Positions 41,307 through 50,238 of a stretch of 59,476 bases of DNA are shown piece by piece (within the stretch, counting starts at the first letter, position 1; each line of letters begins with the position of its first letter). This DNA is from Dethiobacter sp. Its GTDB lineage: Bacteria; Bacillota; Dethiobacteria; Dethiobacterales; Dethiobacteraceae. The DNA is taken from NCBI GenBank assembly GCA_018333455.1, contig JAGXTN010000100.1:1-59476 (forward strand), given 5' to 3'. The notes under the pieces are model-generated. The model searched no databases and was not told the origin of the DNA. It saw nothing but the letters and a program-made list of their open reading frames with translations. Position numbers and translations under genes: made by a program.

Positions 41307-42026
41307 ATGATCGACTTGTCAAATGGAGAATTGCTGCTGCGCTTGGTCCTAGCCGGCATTTTGGGAGGAGCAGTCGGTTTTGAAAGGGAACGCCATAACC
41401 GTCCTGCCGGGTTACGTACTCATATTTTAGTCTGCCTAGGCTCTGCCCTTGTGATGATCGTATCTGTTGAGGGTTTTAGCGGTGCTTTGGGCCCGCGGGG
41501 AGATCAGGCACGGCTTGCTGCACAGGTTGTGAGTGGAATCGGTTTCCTCGGCGCGGGTACAATCATGCGGCAGGGCAGCTCTGTGCGAGGGCTTACGACG
41601 GCAGCCAGCCTCTGGGTTGTGGCTGCAGTAGGCTTGGCTACAGGTATCGGTTTGTATCTGGCGGCAATTTCAACTACGGCTTTAATTTTAATCAGTCTGT
41701 TTTCGCTCTCCAAGGTTGAAGAGCGGATGGCAAAAGATCGTTCACGGAAGTCGCTCTGGCTGAGAGCCGTAGATCAGCCGGGTTTGTTGGGCCGTGTGGG
41801 TACCGTTTTGGGAGAGCACAATGTAGGGATCACAAATGTTAATCTCTCGGAGTCCAATTTTATGGAGGCATATAATACACAAACGGTAGTCATAGAAATG
41901 CAGGTCAATGTGCCGGTGGACTTTCGTTCGCGCAGGCTGATGGAGCACCTGCTGCGCATTCCCGGGATGCTGGAAGTTTCCTGGGAAGGGGAAGATACAG
42001 GTGTGTGTGAGTTGCCGCAAACTTGA
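41307..42026 (+). CDS. mgtC: MgtC/SapB family membrane protein
   Basis: 239 residues from ATG 41307, which lies downstream of the promoter and after gggtggggg; a longer frame from 41235 would start inside the promoter. Four to five membrane helices with the MgtC core GGAVGFERERHNRPAGLRTHILVCLGSALVMIVS (about 20-53) and GIGFLGAGTIMRQGSSVRGLTTAASLWVVAAVGLATGIGLY. The C-terminal part (about 150-235) is an ACT-like domain. MgtC proteins are linked to magnesium homeostasis and ATP-synthase modulation in other bacteria. Confidence 0.9.
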   Translation: MIDLSNGELLLRLVLAGILGGAVGFERERHNRPAGLRTHILVCLGSALVMIVSVEGFSGALGPRGDQARLAAQVVSGIGFLGAGTIMRQGSSVRGLTTAASLWVVAAVGLATGIGLYLAAISTTALILISLFSLSKVEERMAKDRSRKSLWLRAVDQPGLLGRVGTVLGEHNVGITNVNLSESNFMEAYNTQTVVIEMQVNVPVDFRSRRLMEHLLRIPGMLEVSWEGEDTGVCELPQT

Positions 42027-42081
42027 ACTGTTAGAATTAGGTTTAGGCAACAAAACTAAGGAAAACAGCAACCTAGTATTT

Positions 42082-42108
42082 AAAAACGTGCTTAGGCACG
42101 TTTTTTTT
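42082..42108 (+). terminator. Terminator after mgtC
   Basis: aaaaacgtgc (42082-42091) and gcacgttttttt (42096-42107) around a ttag loop, ending in an eight-T run. Confidence 0.88.
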
Positions 42109-42126
42109 GGCGGCAGCCCCTAGCGG

Positions 42127-42172
42127 ACAAGAAAAACGCATCTTTGGATAAAACGCGAAGCGTTTTTCTTGT
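42127..42172. repeat. Inverted repeat between mgtC and ctsR
   Basis: acaagaaaaacgc (42127-42139) and gcgtttttcttgt (42160-42172) are a perfect 13-bp inverted repeat with a 20-base interval. It may be a second, weaker terminator or a dispersed repeat. The remaining bases up to 42290 show nothing recognisable. Confidence 0.55.
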
Positions 42173-42293
42173 TGTCGTGCAGGAAAGCAGCTCGTTTCGC
42201 AAGACAAGGTGTAAAAAAATAAGCTAATATGAGCAAGATAGTTATATTGGCTGAAAATAGTAAGCTAGGCGGCGTATAGAGCAGTTCTGATTA

Positions 42294-42322
42294 TTGAGTG
42301 ATTCTTAGGAAAAAGCTATAAT
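42294..42322 (+). promoter_or_regulatory. Sigma-A-type promoter of the ctsR operon
   Basis: TTGAGT (42294-42299), 17-base spacer, TATAAT (42317-42322). The expected start, near 42329, is just ahead of the CtsR operator. Confidence 0.88.
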
Positions 42323-42330
42323 GGTAATAT

Positions 42331-42347
42331 AGTCAGTGAAGGTCAAA
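42331..42347 (+). promoter_or_regulatory. CtsR operator
   Basis: AGTCAGT-GAA-GGTCAAA matches the CtsR tandem heptad (A/G)GTCAAA-NAN-(A/G)GTCAAA; the second heptad is perfect and the first has five of seven. It overlaps the transcription start, so CtsR binding would block its own operon until heat or protein stress. Confidence 0.88.
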
Positions 42348-42359
42348 GAGGGGTTAGCG

Positions 42360-42827
42360 ATGAGTAATTTGGCCGGCAGTATTGAACTATATATTAGGCG
42401 GCTGTTAGCTGCCAGCCCAAACGCCGCTATTCACCTGCAACGGAAAGAATTAGCAGAGCACTTTGCCTGCGTTCCGTCCCAGATAAATTATGTCCTTTCT
42501 ACTCGTTTCACTCCTGAGCGCGGCTATCTGGTGGAAAGTCGGCGCGGTGGCGGCGGATACCTGCGTATCCGCAAGTTGGATTTGAATCGCGACAAAGTGC
42601 TTCAACTGCTGGAGTTGCGCCAGAGCCTAACTGGCCAAAATCTTTCATTGCAAAAAGCGACTGATTTTGTCTGCCGCTTGGTAGAAGCGCGACTGGTGAC
42701 TCGTCGTGAGGGACTGCTCATGAATGCTGTCATTAGCCTGGAACAGCAAAAGAGGGATGATGCGCTGGAAATAGTGCGTGGGCTTATGCTCGCCCGCATG
42801 ATCGAAGTCTTATTGCATGAAATTTGA
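42360..42827 (+). CDS. ctsR: Transcriptional repressor CtsR
   Basis: 155 residues from ATG 42360. Winged helix-turn-helix (about 1-70; LAEHFACVPSQINYVLSTRFTPERGYLVESRRGGGGYLRI, including the wing glycines RGGGGY) and a C-terminal dimerisation domain. CtsR represses clp genes and loses DNA binding on heat shock; McsB arginine phosphorylation and ClpCP degradation remove it. First gene of ctsR-mcsA-mcsB-clpC. Confidence 0.95.
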   Translation: MSNLAGSIELYIRRLLAASPNAAIHLQRKELAEHFACVPSQINYVLSTRFTPERGYLVESRRGGGGYLRIRKLDLNRDKVLQLLELRQSLTGQNLSLQKATDFVCRLVEARLVTRREGLLMNAVISLEQQKRDDALEIVRGLMLARMIEVLLHEI

Positions 42828-42842
42828 CAGGAGGCGGTAAGG

Positions 42843-43382
42843 ATGTTATGCAATGAATGCAAGAAAAGACAGGCAAAGGTCCACTTAACATACATTATAG
42901 ATCATGAACAGACTGTGCAGCATCTCTGTGAACAGTGCGCGCGGGAAAAGGGAGATTTTCAGTTTGATTCGCAGCCTCCCTTTTCTATTCACAATCTGCT
43001 GACAGGCCTGATGAATCTAGATGCCCAGCCGGCGGCGCAAGTGATGGGACATGCGGTAAAGATGCAGTGTGAAAACTGCGGCCTTACCTATGCTCAGTTT
43101 GCTCAGATTGGACGATTTGGCTGCAGCTCTTGCTACCAGACTTTCGCCGACCGATTGGCTCCCTTGATGCGACGCATTCATGGCTCGACACAGCATGTTG
43201 GCAAAGTGCCTGCCAGGGCTGGCGGTTCAATTAAGCTGCAAAGGAGTATTGAGGAAATGAGAGAGTACCTGCAAAGCCTAGTTGAGCTGGAGGAGTTTGA
43301 ACAGGCGGCACAGGTGCGTGATAAAATCCGCGAGTTGGAAGCCTGTGCCCAAAATGGGGGTGATGACCATGAAGAGCGCTGA
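42843..43382 (+). CDS. mcsA: McsA, zinc-finger activator of McsB
   Basis: 179 residues. Two zinc-finger regions with CxxC pairs: CNEC (3-6) with CEQC, and CENC with CSSC (about 78-100). C-terminal UVR domain (about 135-170; SIEEMREYLQSLVELEEFEQAAQVRDKIRELE). McsA activates the McsB kinase. ATG 42843 after acaggaggcgg. Overlaps mcsB by 14 bases. Confidence 0.94.
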   Translation: MLCNECKKRQAKVHLTYIIDHEQTVQHLCEQCAREKGDFQFDSQPPFSIHNLLTGLMNLDAQPAAQVMGHAVKMQCENCGLTYAQFAQIGRFGCSSCYQTFADRLAPLMRRIHGSTQHVGKVPARAGGSIKLQRSIEEMREYLQSLVELEEFEQAAQVRDKIRELEACAQNGGDDHEER

Positions 43383-44439
43383 AGGTGTCGGTTTGCAAAG
43401 TAGCAAATGGATGAGCGGTTTGGGACCTGACGGAGAAATTGTGATGAGTAGCCGCGTTCGCCTAGCCAGAAATATTCAGCAATTTCCTGTTCCTTTTCTG
43501 GCTGCCGACAGTCAATTAAGCAGAGTTACGGAGCAAGTGCTGGCAGCAAGCTGTTTACTGCGGGAGCAAATGGGCGATCTGAATTTTTTGCGGATGGATC
43601 ATCTCGAGCCACTACAAAGACAGGTTCTAGTTGAAAAGCATTTGATTAGCCCACTGTTAATCAAGGAACCGCACAATTCTGCAGTTTTATTACGCGGCGA
43701 CGAGGCTATCAGTATTATGGTGAATGAAGAAGACCACCTGCGGATTCAGTGTCTATTGCCCGGACTCCAGTTGGAGATGGCGCTGGAGGAAGCAAACTGT
43801 TGCGATGATTTGCTGGAAGCCAGCCTGGATTATGCTTATGATGGGCAATGGGGCTTTCTGACTACCTGCCCTACTAATGCGGGAACAGGACTGCGAGCAT
43901 CAGTCATGGTTCACCTCCCGGCATTGGTATTGACAAAGCAGATTAATAGGGTACTCTCTGCCATTGCGCAAGTAGGGTTGGCAGTGCGTGGGATGTATGG
44001 TGAGGGGTCAGAGGTTGCGGGAAATCTTGTCCAGATTTCCAACCAGATTACACTGGGGCAAAGTGAAGATGAAATTGTTAAGAATCTCTCTGGTGTGACG
44101 CGGCAAGTTGTCGAACAGGAAGCGCAGGCACGCCAGATTCTTTTAAATGAGAGTCGCGATCGGATTTGTGACCGCGTTAACAGAGCCTTTGGAATTCTGA
44201 AGCACTCTTGGCTGATGTCGTCTCAGGAAGCAATGCAGCTTTTATCCGATGTGCGTTTAGGCGTTGATTTAGGCTTGATCAGAGAAGTGCCAGGCACCAT
44301 TTTAAAGGAACTTATGGTGCTCTTGCGGCCGGCCTGCCTGCAATTGGAGGCCGGCCACGCCCTAGAAGGCATGGAGCGTGAACGGGAGCGAGCCCGTTTG
44401 ATTAGCAGCCGGCTCATGCCGCAGGAAGATGCGGAATAA
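43369..44439 (+). CDS. mcsB: Protein arginine kinase McsB
   Basis: 356 residues from ATG 43369, 8 bases after ggggg; an ATG two codons earlier is too close. ATP:guanido phosphotransferase fold: SSRVRLARN (about 22-30), EEDHLRIQCLLPG, and GLRASVMVHLPALVLT for nucleotide binding; the EGSEVAGNLVQISNQITLGQSEDEI loop is McsB-specific. Marks proteins for ClpCP by arginine phosphorylation. Partner genes mcsA and clpC flank it. Confidence 0.95.
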   Translation: MKSAEGVGLQSSKWMSGLGPDGEIVMSSRVRLARNIQQFPVPFLAADSQLSRVTEQVLAASCLLREQMGDLNFLRMDHLEPLQRQVLVEKHLISPLLIKEPHNSAVLLRGDEAISIMVNEEDHLRIQCLLPGLQLEMALEEANCCDDLLEASLDYAYDGQWGFLTTCPTNAGTGLRASVMVHLPALVLTKQINRVLSAIAQVGLAVRGMYGEGSEVAGNLVQISNQITLGQSEDEIVKNLSGVTRQVVEQEAQARQILLNESRDRICDRVNRAFGILKHSWLMSSQEAMQLLSDVRLGVDLGLIREVPGTILKELMVLLRPACLQLEAGHALEGMERERERARLISSRLMPQEDAE

Positions 44440-44457
44440 ACGGAAGGAGGAAATGAA

Positions 44458-46914
44458 ATGTTTATGTTTGGCCGGTTTACCGAAAGAGCGCAAAAGGTTT
44501 TAGTGCTTGCTCAGGACGAAGCTAAGCGGTTTCATCATAGTTTTGTGGGCACAGAGCATATACTGCTGGGCTTAGTTAGAGAAGGGGAAGGAATTGCGGC
44601 TAAAGTCCTCTTATCATTAGGGGTGGAGCTTGACAGTGTCCGTTCCGAAATTGAGAAATTGATCGGCAAAGGTGATCAGCGCTCCGCACCGCAGGGGGTG
44701 AACTATACTCCGCGCGCCAAAAAGGTGATAGAATTGGCGATTGAAGAAGGACAAAGCCTAGGGCACAATTATGTGGGCACAGAGCATTTGCTGCTAGGCC
44801 TGATTCGGGAAGGCGAGGGAATTGCGGCGCAGGTACTGACAAATCTGGGGGTGGATCTGACCCGTGGCCGCAAATCGGTTCTTGCGTTGCTAGGCAGCGG
44901 GGATGAGGCGCGGCTCCAGGAAGAAAGCACTAACCGCACTTCCGCGACGCCTACAGTCGACCAGTTTGGCAGGGATTTAACTAAACTGGCTAAAGAGGGA
45001 AAGCTGGACCCTGTCATTGGGCGAGAGATGGAGATTGAACGGGTGATTCAGGTTTTATCCCGCCGGACAAAGAACAATCCTTGCCTGATTGGGGAGCCAG
45101 GCGTGGGGAAAACCGCTATTGCTGAAGGGTTGGCGCAACGGATTATTGAGGTGCGTGTTCCGGAAACACTGAAAGATAAACGGGTAGTTACGCTGGAGTT
45201 GGCTGCGGTGGTGGCAGGCACAAAATACCGCGGCGAGTTTGAGGAGCGGCTGCGCAAGCTAATGGAAGAATTGCGCTCCGCCGGTAATGTGATCGTCTTT
45301 ATTGATGAGCTCCATACCTTAATAGGCGCTGGGGCTGCTGAAGGTGCCATCGATGCTTCCAATATCTTAAAGCCGGCGCTGGCTCGCGGCGAAATGCAGG
45401 CGATCGGTGCCACCACTTTGGATGAATACAGAAAGCATATTGAGCGTGATCCGGCACTAGAGCGCCGCTTCCAACCGATAACTGTGGGTGAGCCCACAAA
45501 AGAGGAGTCGCTGGAAATCCTTAAAGGACTTCGTGACCGCTACGAAGCTCACCATCGGGTAAAAATTACGGATGAAGCGCTAAATGCGGCGGTCGCCTTG
45601 GCGGATCGCTACATTAGCGACCGTTTTTTGCCGGACAAAGCTATTGACTTAATTGATGAGGCGGCATCTCGGGTTAGGATGAAGGCTTACACTGCTCCGC
45701 CCGACTTAAAAGAGCTGGAGGCTAAGGTAGAGACGCTGCGCAACGAAAAGGAAGCGGCCGTCCGCGGCCAGGAATTCGAGCTGGCAGCTAAGCTGCGGGA
45801 CAAAGAGCATCTGATGAAGGAAGAACTGCAGAATTTGAAGAGATCATGGGAACAGCGTAAATCAAGCGATACCCGCTCTGTGCTCACTGAGGATATTGCC
45901 CAAATTGTGGCGGCTTGGACTGGTATTCCGGTAAAGCGGCTGGAAGAAGAAGAAACGGAAAGACTTTTAAACATGGAGTCGATTCTTCACCAGCGGGTGA
46001 TTGGCCAAGATGAAGCTGTAAAAGCAGTTTCGCGAGCCATTCGCCGAGCGCGCGCCGGGCTGAAGAGTCCTAAGCGGCCCATCGGCTCATTTATCTTCCT
46101 AGGTCCCACCGGTGTGGGTAAAACGGAATTAGCCCGAGCGTTGGCAGAGAGTCTCTTTGGCGATGAAGATGCCATGACTAGCTTGGATATGTCTGAGTAT
46201 ATGGAAAAGCATACTACATCTCGCCTGGTCGGCGCGCCTCCGGGTTATGTGGGTTATGATGAGGGAGGCCAGCTGACGGAAAAAGTGCGGCGCAAGCCCT
46301 ATTCTGTCATTCTCTTTGATGAAATTGAAAAAGCGCACCCGGAAGTGTTTAATGTGTTGTTGCAGGTGCTGGAAGACGGGCGCCTTACTGATAGCAAGGG
46401 GCGCACCGTCGATTTCCGCAACGCCGTAATCATCATGACGTCCAACGTGGGTGCCACCGAACTGAAAAAACAGGCCACCATGGGTTTTAGGGCAGGGGAC
46501 AGGGAAAAGACTTACGAGGATATGAAGAGCAAGGTGATGGATGAATTGAAGCGATCCTTCCGTCCTGAATTCCTTAACCGCATCGATGAAGTAATCGTCT
46601 TTCATCCATTGTCAGAAGAGCACTTAACGGAAATTGTGGATTTGATGCTGTTTGAGCTAGGCGGGCGCCTGAGCGACTATAAGATGGTGCTAGAAGTCAG
46701 TTCAGACGCCAAGGCATTGCTGGCAAAAGAAGGATATGACCCCACTTATGGAGCAAGGCCGTTGCGCAGAGTGCTGCAAAAGCGGATTGAGGACGAAGTT
46801 TCGGAGAGAATATTGCGCGGTGAATTTATCCAAAATGATACGATCTTAGTGGATGCGGCAGACGGGCGGCTGATTTTTGCTAAGGCTGAACCGGTTGTTG
46901 TCAAGCAAGAGTAG
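44458..46914 (+). CDS. clpC: ATP-dependent Clp protease ATPase subunit ClpC
   Basis: 818 residues. Two N-terminal Clp_N repeats (about 3-145; [19 protein letters not shown] and [19 protein letters not shown]), D1 AAA+ domain with [15 protein letters not shown], the coiled-coil M domain with UVR element (about 415-470), D2 AAA+ domain with [15 protein letters not shown], and the C-terminal D2-small domain. The loop for ClpP contact is expected in D2. Unfolds substrates tagged by McsB. ATG 44458 after ggaaggagg; cotranscribed with ctsR-mcsAB. Confidence 0.96.
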   Translation: MFMFGRFTERAQKVLVLAQDEAKRFHHSFVGTEHILLGLVREGEGIAAKVLLSLGVELDSVRSEIEKLIGKGDQRSAPQGVNYTPRAKKVIELAIEEGQSLGHNYVGTEHLLLGLIREGEGIAAQVLTNLGVDLTRGRKSVLALLGSGDEARLQEESTNRTSATPTVDQFGRDLTKLAKEGKLDPVIGREMEIERVIQVLSRRTKNNPCLIGEPGVGKTAIAEGLAQRIIEVRVPETLKDKRVVTLELAAVVAGTKYRGEFEERLRKLMEELRSAGNVIVFIDELHTLIGAGAAEGAIDASNILKPALARGEMQAIGATTLDEYRKHIERDPALERRFQPITVGEPTKEESLEILKGLRDRYEAHHRVKITDEALNAAVALADRYISDRFLPDKAIDLIDEAASRVRMKAYTAPPDLKELEAKVETLRNEKEAAVRGQEFELAAKLRDKEHLMKEELQNLKRSWEQRKSSDTRSVLTEDIAQIVAAWTGIPVKRLEEEETERLLNMESILHQRVIGQDEAVKAVSRAIRRARAGLKSPKRPIGSFIFLGPTGVGKTELARALAESLFGDEDAMTSLDMSEYMEKHTTSRLVGAPPGYVGYDEGGQLTEKVRRKPYSVILFDEIEKAHPEVFNVLLQVLEDGRLTDSKGRTVDFRNAVIIMTSNVGATELKKQATMGFRAGDREKTYEDMKSKVMDELKRSFRPEFLNRIDEVIVFHPLSEEHLTEIVDLMLFELGGRLSDYKMVLEVSSDAKALLAKEGYDPTYGARPLRRVLQKRIEDEVSERILRGEFIQNDTILVDAADGRLIFAKAEPVVVKQE

Positions 46915-46917
46915 TAG

Positions 46918-46938
46918 GGGCGGGTTTTATACCCGCCC
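46918..46938. repeat. REP-like hairpin after clpC
   Basis: gggcgggt/acccgccc with a tttat loop, directly after the clpC stop and preceded by gtag. Same family as 27052-27072. It may also end the clpC transcript, although only tt follows. The remaining bases to 47143 are AT-rich leader of cooC. Confidence 0.75.
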
Positions 46939-47089
46939 TTGCCGATTACAGAAACCACACAGCGTCAAATTAAGAAAAATATCACAAAAAAGGCGCGAAA
47001 ATCCTCGTAACAGAGAGCTAAATGATTTAAACTAATTTTTCTGAAAAAAAGGATTTTTATTTACTTCGTCGAAAACAGAGTAGTATTGT

Positions 47090-47106
47090 ATTGTTAAATG
47101 CACAAT
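47090..47106 (+). promoter_or_regulatory. Small inverted repeat upstream of cooC (candidate operator)
   Basis: attgt (47090-47094) and acaat (47102-47106) surround taaatgc, within an AT-rich region 40-55 bases before cooC. The spacing does not fit Rex (TTGTTAA-N4-TTAACAA). It could be the site of another dimeric regulator or chance. Confidence 0.25.
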
Positions 47107-47143
47107 AATTTTAGATACTTTTCTGTCAGGCAGGTGGGTTTTT

Positions 47144-47905
47144 ATGAAAATTGCTGTTTCCGGCAAGGGTGGCGTAGGTAAAACCACTTTTTCCGCTAAT
47201 TTGATTCGTGCTTTTGCCAAGCGTGGTTTTAATGTTTATGCGGTAGACGCTGATCCTGACGTGAGTTTAGGTGCCACTCTGGGGCTGCCGGCTGCTGAGT
47301 TGGCGGCACTGCGTCCGATTATTGAAATGAAAGCATTGATCGACCAGCGCACAGGCGGTGGCGGTGCCTTTTTTACGCTTAATCCCAAGGTGGATGACCT
47401 GATTGATGACTTTACGATTAAACAGGATAAAATCAGGTTTTTGCGCATGGGTTCCGTTAAACAGGGCGGCACAGCCTGCTATTGCAAAGAAAATTCCTTT
47501 CTATATGCAGTCCTAGCCAGCCTGCTGCTCGACAAAAATGACATGGTAGTTTTAGATATGAGCGCCGGCATTGAGCATCTTACCCGGGGGACAGCACGGG
47601 GAGTCGATTTGATTATTATTGTGACCGAACCGACGCGGGTATCTGTGGCCACGGCAAAAGTGGTCCAGAAACTGGCGAGTGAGCTAAAGATTCGCAACAT
47701 TAAAGTGCTAGTTAATAAAGTAAGAACCGACAAAGAAAAAGAGTTTGTCCTTTCACAATTTACAGACCAGGAGCTTTTAGGGATGATTCCTTTTGACGAA
47801 GGGGTGTTGGCAAACGCCGTTGAAGAAGAAAGCGGTCTCTTGGCAGGTTCCGGTGTGATGCCCGGGATAGACGAGCTTGTAGAAAGCATTTTGGGGGAAA
47901 ATTAA
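47144..47905 (+). CDS. cooC: CooC/AcsF-type nickel-insertion ATPase
   Basis: 253 residues of the MinD/NifH-like SIMIBI class. Deviant Walker A SGKGGVGKTTFSANLIRAFA (about 6-25), AVDADPDVSLGATLG (about 35-49), the metal-binding CYC motif in GGTACYCKENSF (about 108-119), DMSAGIEHLTRGTARGVD and LVNKVR. Proteins of this type use ATP to load nickel into CO dehydrogenase or acetyl-CoA synthase; next to acsB the AcsF role is likely. ATG 47144 after caggcaggtggg. acsB follows 33 bases later. Confidence 0.93.
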   Translation: MKIAVSGKGGVGKTTFSANLIRAFAKRGFNVYAVDADPDVSLGATLGLPAAELAALRPIIEMKALIDQRTGGGGAFFTLNPKVDDLIDDFTIKQDKIRFLRMGSVKQGGTACYCKENSFLYAVLASLLLDKNDMVVLDMSAGIEHLTRGTARGVDLIIIVTEPTRVSVATAKVVQKLASELKIRNIKVLVNKVRTDKEKEFVLSQFTDQELLGMIPFDEGVLANAVEEESGLLAGSGVMPGIDELVESILGEN

Positions 47906-47938
47906 GCATCAAGAATTGCTTATATGGGAGGAAAGAGC

Positions 47939-50122
47939 ATGTCGATGACAGCCTTTGATGAAATTTATGCCGGGGCCATAACTGATCAGTCAAAAGCTCC
48001 GAAAAAGCTGCTCCAACGTGCGTATAACGGCGCAATTATTGCCACCAGCTATGCTGAAATTCTGTTGAGCAAGGCAGTCAGAAAGTATGGACCGAATCTG
48101 CCGGTTGCTTATCCTGATACTGCTTACTATCTGCCGGTGATCAGTTCTCTCTCCGGTGTTAAAGTGACTAAGCTTGGTGAACTGCCACCCATTCTCAATA
48201 AGATGCGCCATCAGATAAGAGAAAGTCTGACCTTTGAAAACGCACGCCTTTGCGGGGAGGCTACCGCCTATGCAGCGGAAATCATTGAGGTGCTCCGCTA
48301 CATTAATGGAGCCCAGCCCCACGTGGCACCGTGGACCGGCTATTTGCCGGATCCTATTTTGCGTAAATTTGGGATTCAACTTGTTGACTGGACTATCCCC
48401 GGGCAAGCCATTATCATTGGCAGGGCTAAATCCAGCGAAGCCGCCGCTAAGATAGTACAGGAACTGCAGGCAAAAGGGATGATGATTTTCCTGGTGAACG
48501 AAGTCATCGAGCAGTTACTGGAACAGAATATGAAGCTTGGTGTGGACTATATTGCTTTCCCTCTCGGGAATTTCACACAGGTAATCCATGCGGTGAATTA
48601 CGCCTTGCGTGCCGGGATGTCCTTTGGCGGCATTGCCCCCGGACTGCGCGAAGAACATCGTGACTACCAGCGCCGCCGTGTCCGGGCTTTTGTGCTTCAT
48701 TTGGGTGAAATTGACGACGTGCAGGTTGCAGCGCACTTTGCCGCCATCTTCCTTGGCTTTCCTGTCATCTGCGATACCAAGCTGGAAGAAGAAATTCCTG
48801 ACTGGTATGTTTCCCATCCTGATTATGACACTTTGGTTAAATACAGCCTGGAGTTGCGGGGTATTAAATTAAAAATCCTTGACATCCCCGTGCCCATCAC
48901 CATCGGTCCAGCTTTTGAGGGCGAAACGATTCGCAAAGGTGACATGTATGTGGAAATGGGCGGCGGCCGGACTACTGCTTTTGAGCTTGTGCAAATGGTG
49001 CCTGAAGACGAAATTGTTGACGGCAAAATAACTGTCATCGGACCAGACTTTGATGAGGTCGAAGAAGGCGCCAGGTTGCCACTGGGCATCATGGTTAAAA
49101 TCTATGGCAGGAAGATGCAGGTAGATTTTGAAGGTGTGCTGGAGCGACGGATTCACTACTTCATCAACTATGGCGAAGGGCTGTGGCACGTGGCTCAGCG
49201 TGACATCTGCTGGTTGCGCGTGTCTAAGGATGCTATTGCCAAAGGTTTCCGCCTGAAGCACTATGGCGAAATACTGATTGCCAAATTTAAGGATGAGTTC
49301 CCCGCCATCGTTGACCGCGTGGAAGTTACTTTGCTTACCGATAAGGAACAGGTGGACGAGAACATTAAAGTTGCCCGCGCTCGCTATGCGGAACGGGATA
49401 AACGCCTCCGCGGCCTTACCGATGAAGCGGTGGATGAGCTGTATTCCTGTATTCTCTGCCAGTCCTTTGCCCCGAACCATATCTGCGTAGTCGCTCCTGA
49501 GCGGGTAGGACTCTGTGGTGCCGTAAGTTGGCTTGATGCCAAGGCATCTTATGAGATTGACCCTAACGGCCCGAACCGTCCGATTAAGAAAGAGGGACTG
49601 ATTGATGCTGAGAAGGGGATGTGGGAGTCGGTAAACGAGTATGTTTACAACAACTCCAATCGGAGCGTGGAAGAAGTCAATCTCTACACGCTGATGGATC
49701 AGCCCATGACATCATGCGGCTGTTTTGAAGCGATTCTTGCTATTGTTCCTGAAGCAAACGGATTGATGGTAACGACTCGCGAACATTCAGGCGCTACCCC
49801 TTGTGGCATGACTTTCTCCACTTTGGCCGGCTCAGTAGGCGGTGGCGTACAGGCTCCCGGGTTTTTGGGGATTGGGCGCTCCTACCTCTTGTCCAAAAAG
49901 TTTCTCAAAGCGGATGGCGGTCTGGCGCGCATCGTTTGGATGCCTAAAGAGTTAAAGGACTTTTTGGGGGATGACCTGCGCCAGCGTGCCGAAGAAGATG
50001 GCTTAGGCGCTGATTTTGTTGATAAGATAGCCGATGAAACAGTGGGTACAACGGGGGACGAAATTATGCCGTTCTTAGAAGAAAAGGGGCACCCGGCTTT
50101 GACCATGGATCCGTTGCTATAA
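47939..50122 (+). CDS. acsB: Acetyl-CoA synthase (CODH/ACS alpha subunit) AcsB
   Basis: 727 residues from ATG 47939 after gggagga. Full-length bacterial type with the N-terminal CODH-contact domain (about 1-310). A-cluster ligands all present: C504, C507, C516 and C526 for the [4Fe-4S] cube, and C593-G-C595 for the distal nickel, two residues off the Moorella enzyme (506, 509, 518, 528, 595, 597). It joins a methyl group from the corrinoid protein, CO and CoA. No acsA/CODH gene is adjacent or anywhere in the window, which is unusual. A terminator-like hairpin follows. Confidence 0.96.
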   Translation: MSMTAFDEIYAGAITDQSKAPKKLLQRAYNGAIIATSYAEILLSKAVRKYGPNLPVAYPDTAYYLPVISSLSGVKVTKLGELPPILNKMRHQIRESLTFENARLCGEATAYAAEIIEVLRYINGAQPHVAPWTGYLPDPILRKFGIQLVDWTIPGQAIIIGRAKSSEAAAKIVQELQAKGMMIFLVNEVIEQLLEQNMKLGVDYIAFPLGNFTQVIHAVNYALRAGMSFGGIAPGLREEHRDYQRRRVRAFVLHLGEIDDVQVAAHFAAIFLGFPVICDTKLEEEIPDWYVSHPDYDTLVKYSLELRGIKLKILDIPVPITIGPAFEGETIRKGDMYVEMGGGRTTAFELVQMVPEDEIVDGKITVIGPDFDEVEEGARLPLGIMVKIYGRKMQVDFEGVLERRIHYFINYGEGLWHVAQRDICWLRVSKDAIAKGFRLKHYGEILIAKFKDEFPAIVDRVEVTLLTDKEQVDENIKVARARYAERDKRLRGLTDEAVDELYSCILCQSFAPNHICVVAPERVGLCGAVSWLDAKASYEIDPNGPNRPIKKEGLIDAEKGMWESVNEYVYNNSNRSVEEVNLYTLMDQPMTSCGCFEAILAIVPEANGLMVTTREHSGATPCGMTFSTLAGSVGGGVQAPGFLGIGRSYLLSKKFLKADGGLARIVWMPKELKDFLGDDLRQRAEEDGLGADFVDKIADETVGTTGDEIMPFLEEKGHPALTMDPLL

Positions 50123-50131
50123 TAGGGAGGC

Positions 50132-50166
50132 CGGGCCGGGTTTAAGTCCGCCCGTCTCTTTTTTTT
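50132..50166 (+). terminator. Terminator or attenuator between acsB and acsC
   Basis: cgggccgg (50132-50139) and ccgcccg (50148-50154) pair with one bulged C, then tctc and an eight-T run (50159-50166). It should lower transcription of the corrinoid genes relative to acsB, unless a promoter lies in 50167-50238; none is clear. Confidence 0.7.
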
Positions 50167-50238
50167 GCGCAGGAAATTTGCTTTAGGTTATTCTTTTTCG
50201 GTCAGATTAGAGTTCTTTGCACGAAAGGAGTCCAAGTC

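Noticed and set aside
46129-46605. 158-codon - strand frame inside clpC
   Set aside because: Antisense shadow of the ClpC D2 ATPase domain, with no independent signals.
47090-47106. Rex (redox regulator) site before cooC
   Set aside because: The left half fits TTGTTAA but the right half is misplaced; spacing between TTGT and ACAA is 7 rather than 10.
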